In this document: one piece after another, positions 36,332-45,255 of the stretch
Numbering within the stretch: position 1 is the first letter of the stretch
Layout: each line of letters opens with the position of its first letter
From: Thermoplasmata archaeon
GTDB taxonomy: Archaea > Thermoplasmatota > Thermoplasmata > Thermoplasmatales > Thermoplasmataceae
Reading direction: 5' to 3'
Assembly: GCA_021850545.1 (NCBI GenBank)
Contig: JAJZLU010000035.1
Location: 50,557 to 114,556 of the forward strand
Length of the DNA stretch: 64,000 bases
Position numbers and translations under genes: made by a program
The notes under the pieces: generated by a model
What the model saw: only the letters and a program-made list of their open reading frames with translations
Told to the model about the DNA's origin: nothing
Databases searched by the model: none

Positions 36332-37018
36332 ATGACAGATTCTCCTCCGGGGAAAGAGGAACTTGTAAGGCAGGTTTTCGAAAGCATCCAGGACAGGTAC
36401 GATCTTCTGGACAGCCTCATTTCAGCGGGAATGGACCAGAGATGGAGAAGATATGCACTCCAGAAGCTGCAGCTCACGAACACCAGTGAAGTGCTGGACT
36501 GTGGCGCTGGCACGGGGAAGCTTACAAGGATGGTACTTGATAGCTATCCGGGCTGCAAGGTCACTTCACTTGACATAACACAGAGCATGTTCCGCCCATC
36601 AATTCTGCCTGAAACAAAATTCATAGTCGCCAGCGCAGAGAATATACCATTGGCAGATTCATCATTCGATGCAGTTGCATCTGCATATCTGACGAGGAAT
36701 TTGTCCAGCGTTGACAGCTATTTCACTGAAGCATTCCGTGTCCTTAAGAGCGGAGGCAGGTTTGTGAACCTGGACATATACAACCCTACTTTACCAGGTT
36801 TTTCACTGCTCTTTCGGATATATTTCTATCATCTTGTCCCCATTATCGGAAATATCGCCACCAAATCAAAATCATATACCTATCTTGCTAACTCTGTCAG
36901 GAATTTCCATTCGCATAGCACCATCATGGAAAAAATTCGGGCAGCGGGCTTTGACAACACCGGCTTTAAGAAAATGATGGGTGGATCCATTGGGATCCAC
37001 TGGGGCACAAAGCCATAA
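36332..37018 (+). CDS. UbiE/MenG-type quinone methyltransferase
   Basis: 228-residue methyltransferase: an N-terminal FESIQDRYDLLDSLISAGMDQRWRR helix typical of UbiE/COQ5, the SAM motif EVLDCGAGTGKLTRM, and LKSGGRFVNLDIYNPT. It probably completes menaquinone-like or thermoplasmaquinone synthesis at the membrane and so supports the respiratory dehydrogenases elsewhere in the window. It follows DUF424 by 4 bp. Confidence 0.87.
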   Translation: MTDSPPGKEELVRQVFESIQDRYDLLDSLISAGMDQRWRRYALQKLQLTNTSEVLDCGAGTGKLTRMVLDSYPGCKVTSLDITQSMFRPSILPETKFIVASAENIPLADSSFDAVASAYLTRNLSSVDSYFTEAFRVLKSGGRFVNLDIYNPTLPGFSLLFRIYFYHLVPIIGNIATKSKSYTYLANSVRNFHSHSTIMEKIRAAGFDNTGFKKMMGGSIGIHWGTKP

Positions 37019-37022
37019 GATA

Positions 37023-37382
37023 TTAAGAAAGGCTTACTGCCTGGCCCTTCTCAGAAATGGGCTCGACCACCGCTGCAGTGCCATAGGCAACTATTTCGGT
37101 CATGGTCTGGGCTATGTCAGAAGTATCGAATTTCATGTCGAGAACTGCATTTGCCCCTGCCTTTTGTGCTTCTTCCTTAAGTCTCTGCAATGCCAGGTTC
37201 CTTGCATCATTAAGCATGACTACATACTCCTTGATTTCTCCGCCTGCAATACTTCTCAGGCCTGCCATCAGGTTTCCGCCAAGCCCCCGGCTTCTAACCG
37301 TTATCCCCCAAATTGCCCCCTTTACCTCGGTAACACGGTGCCCCGGCACATAGTTTGTAGATACAATGATAACATCGCTCAT
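37023..37382 (-). CDS. YbjQ/UPF0145 family protein
   Basis: 119-residue small alpha/beta protein with the family phrases VSTNYVPGHRVTEVKGAIWGI, RNLALQRLKEEAQKAGANAV and a C-terminal TAVVVEP-like strand (GTAAVVEP). YbjQ forms rings with unknown function and may bind heavy metals. ATG 37382 is chosen because upstream residues of the longer frame are not family-like. It is convergent with the preceding methyltransferase, with 4 bp between stops. Confidence 0.88.
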   Translation of the reverse strand: MSDVIIVSTNYVPGHRVTEVKGAIWGITVRSRGLGGNLMAGLRSIAGGEIKEYVVMLNDARNLALQRLKEEAQKAGANAVLDMKFDTSDIAQTMTEIVAYGTAAVVEPISEKGQAVSLS

Positions 37383-37488
37383 GCGATTGTATTTGATATG
37401 GTGATAATGAACCTTACCGATGTTGCATATATTTGATGTATGAAAATAAACACTAATGTTTAAATAAATGCCATCAATGAGAAAAATA

Positions 37489-38736
37489 ATGCTTTCAAGC
37501 CAAGATACAGCAATTATTCCAAATGAATGGTACAATGTCGTGCCCGATCTTCCAAGGCAATTACCTCCCCCAGTGGATCGCGATGAAAACAAGTCTTCAA
37601 TCCAGCTGCTGAACCAGATACTCCCCAAAGCCATCCTGAAGCAGGAGTTCACCTTCCAGAAATACACAAGGATACCGGAAGAAGTTCAGGAAATTTATGC
37701 GCAGATAGGGAGGCCCACGCCCTTATTCAGGGCCCATGGCCTCGAAAAAGCCCTTGATTACCATGGAAAAATTCTGGTCAAGTACGAAGGGGCAACTATC
37801 ACAGGTTCCCATAAAATAAACACCGCAATTCCACAGGCCTTCTATGCAAGGGATGAGGGTTCAAGTGGTGTGGTCACTGAGACAGGGGCGGGACAGTGGG
37901 GGACTGCCACAACGGTTGCAGCCTCTCTTGCAGGAATTACGTCCAAGGTCTTTATGGTGAGGGTCAGTTTTAACCAGAAGCCGCTGCGGAAACAGATAAT
38001 GGAACTCTATGGCGGAGAGATTGTCCCCAGCCCTTCTCCTGAGACTGAGTTCGGCAGGCGGGTACTTTCACAGAATCCCGACCATCCCGGAACATTAGGA
38101 ATTGCAATAAGTGAAGCTGTCGAGTATGCACTGGAACATGGCCTGAAATACATGCTGGGCAGCGTATTCAATTCGGTCCTCACACATCAGAGCGTCATAG
38201 GGCTGGAATCCGAGAAACAGCTTGAAATACTTGGGGAAACGCCAGATGTGCTCATTGGCTGTGTTGGCGGAGGCAGTAATTTCGGCGGCTTTGTGTTTCC
38301 TCTGATGAAGAAGTTCAAGGATGCAAGGATCTACGCGTCAACCGCCTCTGAAGTGCCAAAATTCAGCAAAGGGGAATACAAGTATGACTATGTGGATACT
38401 GCCAAAATCCTGCCCTCGATCAAGATGTACACCCTTGGGTCAGATTATGTTCCGGAAAAGATATACGCAGGCGGACTGAGATACCATGGGGCAGCCCCTT
38501 CAATTTCTATGCTTGTGAATTCCGGCAGGATTAATTCGAGCGACATGCCTGAGGACAAGGTTATAGATGCCCTCAAAGTTTTTGCAAGAAGCCAGGGGAT
38601 TGTAGCTGCGCCTGAATCCGGCCATGCCATAGCAACAGCGATTGAATATGCAAGGGAGAACCGGGAACAGAAGGAGACCATTCTGGTGAACGTGAGCGGA
38701 CATGGGCTCCTTGACATGTCAATATTCCAGAGGTGA
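37489..38736 (+). CDS. trpB2: Tryptophan synthase beta chain, TrpB2 type
   Basis: PLP enzyme joining indole and serine. It is the longer archaeal TrpB2 subtype: N-terminal LPRQLPPPVDR, PLP lysine in ATITGSHKINTA, phosphate loop GCVGGGSNFGG, C-terminal VNVSGHGLLDM. It is the first gene of the trp operon. TTTAAATAAA (37457-37466) is centred 27 bp before ATG 37489, so I use that start. ATG 37477 is an alternative, and 37468 is too close to the box. Confidence 0.94.
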   Translation: MLSSQDTAIIPNEWYNVVPDLPRQLPPPVDRDENKSSIQLLNQILPKAILKQEFTFQKYTRIPEEVQEIYAQIGRPTPLFRAHGLEKALDYHGKILVKYEGATITGSHKINTAIPQAFYARDEGSSGVVTETGAGQWGTATTVAASLAGITSKVFMVRVSFNQKPLRKQIMELYGGEIVPSPSPETEFGRRVLSQNPDHPGTLGIAISEAVEYALEHGLKYMLGSVFNSVLTHQSVIGLESEKQLEILGETPDVLIGCVGGGSNFGGFVFPLMKKFKDARIYASTASEVPKFSKGEYKYDYVDTAKILPSIKMYTLGSDYVPEKIYAGGLRYHGAAPSISMLVNSGRINSSDMPEDKVIDALKVFARSQGIVAAPESGHAIATAIEYARENREQKETILVNVSGHGLLDMSIFQR

Positions 38737-38741
38737 ACTGA

Positions 38742-39479
38742 CTGAAGCCCCTGATACTTTATTTTACGGCTGATTTTCCCTCCAAAGAAGTTCTCAGGTC
38801 ATTCCTTTGTGAAGTCGATCCTGAGGTTGTTAAATATGTTGAAATAGGTATTCCTGAAAGCAATCCCCTGTACGATGGGCCAACAATAAAGTCCACTCAC
38901 ACTATGGCGTTGAAGAACTTCAAGCCTGATCATCTTGGGGAATTTGCAGATATCCTTGAGAGCAAGGGAATCAGTACATACGCCCTAAGCTACTACAGCC
39001 GGATCGGTTCAGAAGGATTAGATTTTGTAAAATCGCTTCGGGAGGACGGCTTCAGTGGAATCATTGTGCCAGATCTTCTTACAGATAATCCAGAAAAGAG
39101 TGACCGGTTAATTCCAGAGATAGAGAAAATCTTCAGATTTATTCCATTCTTCAACCCTGCCACTCCGGACGGCGTAATACATTCAGTGTCATCGATGACC
39201 TCTTCATGGATATACTACGGTTTGCAGCCTTCAACTGGCATAGACATGCCTTATGACCTTGAAGAAGTGTCCTCGAGAATCCTTGGCCTTGTACATGGTA
39301 GAGAAGTCAATTTTGGTTTCGGCATTAGGACGATCGAGCAGGTTAAGGAAATATTAGGGCTTGGAAGCAGCGGCGTCGCTATTGGCAGCCTTCTGGTCCA
39401 ATACCTTAAGAATGGCGACCTGAACAGTTTCAGAAAGTTCCAGGGATCTGTTAAGGAGGTTTATCTCAATGCAGAGTGA
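38742..39479 (+). CDS. trpA: Tryptophan synthase alpha chain with apparent CTG start
   Basis: 245-residue TIM barrel releasing indole from indole-3-glycerol phosphate. Homology extends well upstream of the first ATG (38904): PLILYFTADFPS, then YVEIGIPESNPLYDGP with the catalytic Glu. No in-frame ATG, GTG or TTG exists between the in-frame stop at 38739 and 38904. CTG 38742 lies 5 bp after GAGGTGA, an ideal spacing, so I take it as the start. Later segments such as GFGIRTIEQV and GSSGVAIGSLLV bind phosphate. A sequence error is the alternative. Confidence 0.9.
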   Translation: MKPLILYFTADFPSKEVLRSFLCEVDPEVVKYVEIGIPESNPLYDGPTIKSTHTMALKNFKPDHLGEFADILESKGISTYALSYYSRIGSEGLDFVKSLREDGFSGIIVPDLLTDNPEKSDRLIPEIEKIFRFIPFFNPATPDGVIHSVSSMTSSWIYYGLQPSTGIDMPYDLEEVSSRILGLVHGREVNFGFGIRTIEQVKEILGLGSSGVAIGSLLVQYLKNGDLNSFRKFQGSVKEVYLNAE

Positions 39480-40446
39480 GACACCCATCAATGCCGCCGA
39501 TCTCAGGAGTGCAATAACCTCAATCCTTGAAAATTCCACAGACGAACAGAAAGCAGATTTCCTGAGGCAGATCAATGAAAGCCGGAATCCTTCTGAAATA
39601 GTAACAGAACTTGCTAGAATCATAAAAGGCAGGGCGACCCTTTCCCGGATAAGTGAAGTGTCAGATATTGTAGGCACTGGCGGGGACAGCAAAAATACCA
39701 TAAATGTCAGTACTGCCGCAGCCCTTGTTGTAAGTTCCATGGGTGTGAAAATTGCAAAGCATGGGAATTTTGGCGCCACCAGCAACAAAGGCAGTGCTGA
39801 TTTCCTGAAATCCTTAGGCTATAAATTTGAAATGGACCAGCAGTCTATGATGAAAAGAGTGAGGGAGAGTTCCTTTACCTTCATCCTTGCCCCAAGGTAT
39901 AATGACAGTTTCGCCAAGTTTGCGGCTGCAAGAAAGATGATACCATACAAGACTGCCTTTAATTATCTTGGACCGTTGACAAACCCAGCTGATCCTGATG
40001 TCCTGATGCTTGGAGTCACAAATGAAGAAATTTCAAATCTTTATTCTACTTACATGCTACTTAATGGCAAAAGTGGATGTGTCCTATACTCTGAGGATGG
40101 GATGGACGAAGTTTCCCCGTATTCAACCACCAATGTTACATTTGTTGTGGATGGAGAAATAAGCAGAATGGCAATCCGCCCTGAACAGATTCTTGGCGAG
40201 AAAATTGCAATCGGAGATATTTCGAGAACCGATCCGGAAAAATCTTTTGAACTTACCAGAAAGGGGATTGCAGGGTCTGACAGGAGTGCTGCAAAATTTA
40301 TTGCCCTGAATGCCGGACTCTCCCTCTATATTAACCACAAAACGGGAGATTTAAGAGAGGGTTTCAGGAATGCCTTGGAGTGCATTGATTCAGGAGTGGT
40401 GCAGGAACACCTCCAGAAAGTCCTGGAGGTGGCATCATTTGCATGA
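39469..40446 (+). CDS. trpD: Anthranilate phosphoribosyltransferase
   Basis: 325-residue enzyme adding phosphoribose to anthranilate. Family motifs: GTGGDSKNTINVSTAAA (PRPP site), KHGNFGATSNKGSADFL, and FAAARKMIPYKTAFNYLGPLTNP. Its ATG lies 11 bp inside the end of trpA, indicating coupled translation. Confidence 0.95.
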   Translation: MQSETPINAADLRSAITSILENSTDEQKADFLRQINESRNPSEIVTELARIIKGRATLSRISEVSDIVGTGGDSKNTINVSTAAALVVSSMGVKIAKHGNFGATSNKGSADFLKSLGYKFEMDQQSMMKRVRESSFTFILAPRYNDSFAKFAAARKMIPYKTAFNYLGPLTNPADPDVLMLGVTNEEISNLYSTYMLLNGKSGCVLYSEDGMDEVSPYSTTNVTFVVDGEISRMAIRPEQILGEKIAIGDISRTDPEKSFELTRKGIAGSDRSAAKFIALNAGLSLYINHKTGDLREGFRNALECIDSGVVQEHLQKVLEVASFA

Positions 40447-41047
40447 ACCAAGGGTGAAGATCTGCGGTATCACCAATGTTGAAGACGGAATATTTTCAAA
40501 TGAGCACGGGGCAGATATTATCGGTGTGGTGAGGTCCTCAAAATCCCCGAGGGCTGGAACTGCTGAACTGATTAATGAGCTCACTGGCATTGGTATCCCT
40601 GTTGCTGGCGTTTACACTGAAATTGGAACAGTCGAGGAAATCACAAGCGATGAAAACTATGTACAGCTGCATTTCCAGCATGGGCCGCAGGAGATAACAC
40701 ATGTGAAGAAAGAACTCGGCAGGAAAGTGATTTCAGTAGTTTTTGCCTATAAAGAGAATTCACCATTTGAAAAAGCACTTGAGAAATTAAGCCAGGGGGC
40801 TGACCTAGCCCTGCTGGAATATGGTAGCAAGGGCTGGAATTCCGGTGACCGTAAGATCCCTGAAATAAAGAGACATCCTGTTGGAATTGCAGGAAGGGTT
40901 TCAATCGGAAATATAGGGGACCTGCTCAGGGCCCACCCTTACTTCATTGACGTAAGCAGCAGCCTAGAAGTTTCACCGGGTAAAAAGGACCATTCAAAAA
41001 TAAGCCAGTTCATGGAGGTGCTTAAAAATGAAGCAGCCGCTGTTTAG
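40439..41047 (+). CDS. trpF: Phosphoribosylanthranilate isomerase
   Basis: 202-residue TIM barrel. The catalytic Cys is in VKICGIT. The usual catalytic Asp position (LLD) reads ALLEYGS, so Asp is replaced by Glu. The phosphate-binding ends are IAGRVSIGNI and DVSSSLEVSPGKKD. The start is TTG 40439, 8 bp after GGAGGTG. It overlaps trpD by 8 bp. The longer frame from 40370 is not family-like. Confidence 0.88.
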   Translation: MHEPRVKICGITNVEDGIFSNEHGADIIGVVRSSKSPRAGTAELINELTGIGIPVAGVYTEIGTVEEITSDENYVQLHFQHGPQEITHVKKELGRKVISVVFAYKENSPFEKALEKLSQGADLALLEYGSKGWNSGDRKIPEIKRHPVGIAGRVSIGNIGDLLRAHPYFIDVSSSLEVSPGKKDHSKISQFMEVLKNEAAAV

Positions 41048-42215
41048 CAAAATACGGGAACTCAAGGAGAATGGGGAAGATTTTGCATATTTTTGCAGAT
41101 TCAGCAGCCTGGATAGGTCCCAAGGGGAGGAATTCCTCTTCAGGACTGAAGAAAGACCTTTCCTTTTCTATGACGGGGCACGTTCAGCGCTCGATGATGC
41201 TGTCCCGCAACTTATCAGGGAGTCTGGTAACCATGGTTCCCAAATTCCCCTGTTCACCTCGTTCAGCCTGGTTCAGGAAACTCTTGGCATCAGAAGCCGG
41301 CATGAAAGATACTGGCCCCTGATAGGCACAATTCTACCTTCAGAAACTGAAACTGGCACTTTCACAAGGAAAGGGGAACCATACATCAACAGGAATCTGG
41401 GGCAAATTGAGCTACACGACGAAGAAAGAGGCAAGTTGGAAGACAGCATATCGGAAATAGTTGAAAGAATAAGGGAAGGAGAGGCGCTGCAGATCGTTTT
41501 GTCCCACCACTTTGAGCTTGAGGAGTTCAATGGATCAGATGTCCTTGTGCACCTTTTGCGCAATGACAGGTCAAGGTATGTTTATTACTACAAATTCGGG
41601 AACCTGGAAATAATCGGAAGTTCCCCCGAGAATGTCTTCCAGAAGCATGGTGAAATGTTATCTGTAAGCCCGATTGCCGGAACTGGGAAACGGCCGACTG
41701 ACACAGACGAAAATCTGGTCAGGTCACTCCTTTCTGACAACAAGGAACTGTGTGAGCACAGAATGCTTGTAGACCTTGCCAGAAACGACCTCTCGAGAAT
41801 CGGGATTGCTGGAAGCGTAGCTGTCACCAGCAACATGATGCCAGAGAAATTCTATTCTGTCGTCCACCTCACAAGCAGGGTCGATGCGAGGATTTCACCA
41901 GGGAATAGCAATTTCCAGATATTTTCTTCACTTTTTCCTGCCGGTACTGTAAGTGGAGCCCCAAAGGCCCGTGCGATTGAAATCATTGATCAGTACGAAT
42001 CCCAGGAAAGGGGGCCATATGGAGGGGCAGTAGGGATACTTGGGGAAGGAGACATGGACATGGCTCTTGCAATAAGATCAGCATTTATGAATCGCGGAAG
42101 GGCCTACACTCAGGCCGGGGCAGGAATAGTGAAGGATTCTGTCCCCAGGAATGAAATTGAGGAAATCATTGCCAAGGCAGAGACCATTATGGCGGGCGGG
42201 CTCACATGCGCGTGA
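41028..42215 (+). CDS. trpE: Anthranilate synthase component I
   Basis: 395-residue chorismate-using enzyme. Conserved C-terminal chorismate domain: RIREGEALQIVLSHHFELE, SPENVFQKHGEMLSVSPIAGT, ELCEHRMLVDLARNDLSRIG, FPAGTVSGAPKARAIEII, GPYGGAVG. The N-terminal part is short compared with bacterial TrpE and lacks an obvious LLES feedback motif. It overlaps trpF and trpG. Confidence 0.94.
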   Translation: MKQPLFSKIRELKENGEDFAYFCRFSSLDRSQGEEFLFRTEERPFLFYDGARSALDDAVPQLIRESGNHGSQIPLFTSFSLVQETLGIRSRHERYWPLIGTILPSETETGTFTRKGEPYINRNLGQIELHDEERGKLEDSISEIVERIREGEALQIVLSHHFELEEFNGSDVLVHLLRNDRSRYVYYYKFGNLEIIGSSPENVFQKHGEMLSVSPIAGTGKRPTDTDENLVRSLLSDNKELCEHRMLVDLARNDLSRIGIAGSVAVTSNMMPEKFYSVVHLTSRVDARISPGNSNFQIFSSLFPAGTVSGAPKARAIEIIDQYESQERGPYGGAVGILGEGDMDMALAIRSAFMNRGRAYTQAGAGIVKDSVPRNEIEEIIAKAETIMAGGLTCA

Positions 42216-42781
42216 TGCTGCTGGACAATAAGGATTCCTTTACCTACAATATTGTGCACCTCCTTCAGAAAGAAGGCCTCGATGTTGACGTATTTGACAA
42301 CGAGATAAACCAGAATTCCTTTGATGCGGGAAACTATGATGCGCTTATAATTTCGCCAGGACCGGGAAATCCGCTAAACAAAAGGGACAGAGGAGTTGGA
42401 ATGGAGCTTCTTGGAAGAGGCTTCCCCTTTGTCCTGGGCATATGCTTTGGGAACCAGTTGCTTGGATACAAACTTGGTTGTGATATTTACAGGACGGAAA
42501 ACCTGATGCACGGTGAAATAGACACTATGAAGAGTGAGGGCACCGGAATACTAACTGGTATTCCGGAAAAATTCAAAGCGGTAAGGTACCATTCCCTAGC
42601 CATAAGGCCAAACAGAAAGGTCATAGTGGATGCTGTTTCAACCACTGACGGCACTGTGATGGCATTCCATTCTGCCGATGAACGTTATTACGGCCTCCAG
42701 TTCCACCCTGAGAGTTATTATTCACAATATGGGAAAGAAATAATGAAAAATTTCATAGGTGTGGTCAGTGGACACAGTTAA
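42206..42781 (+). CDS. trpG: Anthranilate synthase component II (glutamine amidotransferase)
   Basis: 191-residue class I amidotransferase. The nucleophile Cys is in GICFGNQLLG (most relatives read GVCLGHQ), the oxyanion region is ISPGPGNP, and the catalytic His-Glu are in QFHPES. It delivers ammonia to TrpE. It overlaps trpE by 10 bp and trpC by 23 bp. Confidence 0.94.
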   Translation: MRVMLLDNKDSFTYNIVHLLQKEGLDVDVFDNEINQNSFDAGNYDALIISPGPGNPLNKRDRGVGMELLGRGFPFVLGICFGNQLLGYKLGCDIYRTENLMHGEIDTMKSEGTGILTGIPEKFKAVRYHSLAIRPNRKVIVDAVSTTDGTVMAFHSADERYYGLQFHPESYYSQYGKEIMKNFIGVVSGHS

Positions 42782-43493
42782 CCAGATATATGCAAGGAAC
42801 CACCTGAGAGAGAAGGTCCCGTACATGAGAACGAGGGGCCCCGTAAGCCTATACAGAAGCCTCATGAAGTGCAAATCTGAGGGTAAAACCGGCATAATAT
42901 CAGAATTCAAGAGAAAGTCCCCTTCTGGATTCCACCTTGGAAAATCCGTGGACCCGCTCGCGTATTTCAGGAACTGCAATCTTGAAAATGTGGCAGGGAT
43001 AAGCATTCTCACAGAACCGGACCACTTCCTTGGGAACTATGATGACATCGCTTCCGTACAGGAACTAAATCTGCCGATTCTTGACAAGGATTTTGCTTCA
43101 AGCAGCATGATGGTTGAAAACGCATACAACGCTGGAGCGGATGCAATCCTCTTCATACTTGATTTTCTTGGGCCCGAAAACGTGCAGGAACTGAGCGCCT
43201 ATGCACTGTCACTGGGCATGGAGTCGCTTGTAGAATTCCATGATCTTTCTCTGATAAAGCACCTCATCCCTCAGAAGGGCGTCATTTACGGATACAACCG
43301 GCGGAATCTCAGGACATTGAAAATGGAACCTCAGGAAGAGGATGTTTTGAGGCAGTTAAAAGGACTGAGGGCCGAAATCGTGTTAGAAAGCGGGATTGAC
43401 AGTGATTACCTATTAAATCATGACATATCCCAGTACTTGGGGCTCCTGATTGGAACATCGATCCTTAATGGAGAATTTCACATGATGCAGTAA
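42759..43493 (+). CDS. trpC: Indole-3-glycerol phosphate synthase
   Basis: 244-residue TIM barrel. Family motifs: GIISEFKRKSPSG (catalytic Glu and Lys), ISILTEPDHFLGNYDD, LPILDKDFASS, GADAILFILDFL, and VLESGIDS near the end. Two close GTG starts exist (42759 and 42768). Last gene of the trp operon. Confidence 0.94.
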   Translation: MWSVDTVNQIYARNHLREKVPYMRTRGPVSLYRSLMKCKSEGKTGIISEFKRKSPSGFHLGKSVDPLAYFRNCNLENVAGISILTEPDHFLGNYDDIASVQELNLPILDKDFASSSMMVENAYNAGADAILFILDFLGPENVQELSAYALSLGMESLVEFHDLSLIKHLIPQKGVIYGYNRRNLRTLKMEPQEEDVLRQLKGLRAEIVLESGIDSDYLLNHDISQYLGLLIGTSILNGEFHMMQ

Positions 43494-43575
43494 AATAATG
43501 GCCCATGCCATTAGTGATGCCAGAAAATGTCAATCTCCTCTCTCAAAATTAAATATATACACAATATATTGTACC

Positions 43576-45252
43576 GTGGCAAGCACGAAGATTGTGGCAA
43601 CAATCGGCCCCTCTAGCTTCCAGAGAGGGGCCCTTATTTCAATGTACGGAAACGGGCTGTCAACTGTAAGGATAAACACTGCCCACATTACTCCCGGATA
43701 TATCGGGAAGGTAGCTGGCCTGGTGAGCCAGCTAAACTCAGAAACAGGGAAGCATGTGGGCATAATGGTGGACCTGAAGGGCCCGGAGCTCAGAACAGGC
43801 CAGTTCCCCGGAGGGCAATTGAATGTGGTAACAGGCCAACAGTTCAAGGTCGGCATAAACAATGATGGTACGATCACATTTTCACATCCTGAAATTTATG
43901 ACATTCTAACCCAGAAAGACCTGATCCTGCTTAGCGATGGCAAGGTAAGGATGCGTGTTGTCAGCAAGAGCGAAGATGGCCTTGTTCTTGAAAGCATGGA
44001 TGATGGCTCCCTTAGGGACAGGAGCAGAGTGAATGTACCAGGAAGATTTCTGCCACTTGGAAACCTTACAGATCGTGACATATCCTATCTTAAGGAAGGC
44101 ATTCAAGCTAAGGTGGACATGTTTGCGCTCTCCTTTGTTCAGAGAAAGGAGGATGTAGAGGAACTGCAGGAAATTATAATGAAAGAGGGAGGAGACCAGT
44201 TCATTGTTTCCAAGATCGAAACAAAGAATGGTTTCCAGAATATCCGTGACATAGCCAAAGTATCCGATTTCATAATGGTGGCTAGAGGCGATCTCGGAGT
44301 GGAACTCCCCCTCAAGGAAGTGGCCATTGCCCAGAAGAAAATCATAGAGGAATCCCACATGCAGGGAGTCCCAACTATTGTTGCGACTCAGATGCTGGAA
44401 TCCATGGTGAAGTCTAGCAGCCCAACCAGGGCAGAGGTATCAGACGTAACCAACGCAATTATGGACAATACAGATGCTCTGATGCTGTCAGAAGAAAGCT
44501 CAATCGGGGAATATCCGGACCTTGCAGTGAAATACCTCAAGGACATCGCAGAATATGTGGAGTCCAAGAACGTTCATCTGGTCGAGCCCGAGGAGTTTCT
44601 TGGAAACCAGGTTGCATATTCCATAGCACGCGCTGCCAAGATGATTTCGATGGAGATCAATGCAGATGCCATACTTGCATTCACCAAGACAGGAAACACT
44701 GCAAAGATGCTTGCTGCAGTCAGGCCCAGGGTACCGATAATTGCAACAGTAACTTCTGAAAGGCTTGCAAGGAAATTGAACCTTTACCGTGGCGTGGAAC
44801 CGCTGGTTATAGACGGAGGAAATGAGGACATAGACCCAGTGGAGGCCCTTTCCTACGTTGAGAAAGAGACATTCCTGAAGAGGGGTGACAGAGTCATTAT
44901 CACTTCGGGCGCCCCATATTTCCTCTTCGGAGGCACAAATGAAGTCAGGGTTGCGACCGTGGGGAACTTCGTGGGAAGAGGATATCCAGCTGGGAAAAGC
45001 CTCACTGGGAAGGCTTTTACTGAAAAGTCGGGCAAGGGCGATATCCTTGTGCTTGATACCCAAGAGATGCCTGCAGGGATTAAGCTGGAGAAGTTGAAAG
45101 CAGTAATTTTCATTCCAAATATTTCGACGAAACTGAAAGAGAGTATACGTGAAAAGGGTGTAACGGTATTGAGCAATACCAGGCTTTCAGGGCACATCAA
45201 TCCGGGAGACATACTGCATATTGACGGATCCACTGGAGTCATCACCCAGTGA
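43576..45252 (+). CDS. pyk: Pyruvate kinase with extra C-terminal domain
   Basis: 558 residues, converting PEP and ADP to pyruvate and ATP. N-terminal KIVATIGPSS, MVDLKGPELRTG, FIVSKIETKNGFQNI and the catalytic MVARGDLGVELPLKEV are intact. After the usual core, residues ~490-558 form an additional domain (GDILVLDTQEMPAGIKLEKL to PGDILHIDGSTGVI) that resembles the PEP-utiliser-like tail of Bacillus pyruvate kinase but lacks the TSHAA His. The start is GTG 43576, about 27 bp after TTAAATATATA (leaderless). The longer frame from 43498 crosses that box. Confidence 0.93.
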   Translation: MASTKIVATIGPSSFQRGALISMYGNGLSTVRINTAHITPGYIGKVAGLVSQLNSETGKHVGIMVDLKGPELRTGQFPGGQLNVVTGQQFKVGINNDGTITFSHPEIYDILTQKDLILLSDGKVRMRVVSKSEDGLVLESMDDGSLRDRSRVNVPGRFLPLGNLTDRDISYLKEGIQAKVDMFALSFVQRKEDVEELQEIIMKEGGDQFIVSKIETKNGFQNIRDIAKVSDFIMVARGDLGVELPLKEVAIAQKKIIEESHMQGVPTIVATQMLESMVKSSSPTRAEVSDVTNAIMDNTDALMLSEESSIGEYPDLAVKYLKDIAEYVESKNVHLVEPEEFLGNQVAYSIARAAKMISMEINADAILAFTKTGNTAKMLAAVRPRVPIIATVTSERLARKLNLYRGVEPLVIDGGNEDIDPVEALSYVEKETFLKRGDRVIITSGAPYFLFGGTNEVRVATVGNFVGRGYPAGKSLTGKAFTEKSGKGDILVLDTQEMPAGIKLEKLKAVIFIPNISTKLKESIREKGVTVLSNTRLSGHINPGDILHIDGSTGVITQ

Positions 45253-45255
45253 AAC

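Noticed and set aside
44500..45063. 187-codon minus-strand frame inside pyruvate kinase
   Set aside because: Antisense shadow with no recognisable domain and no promoter.
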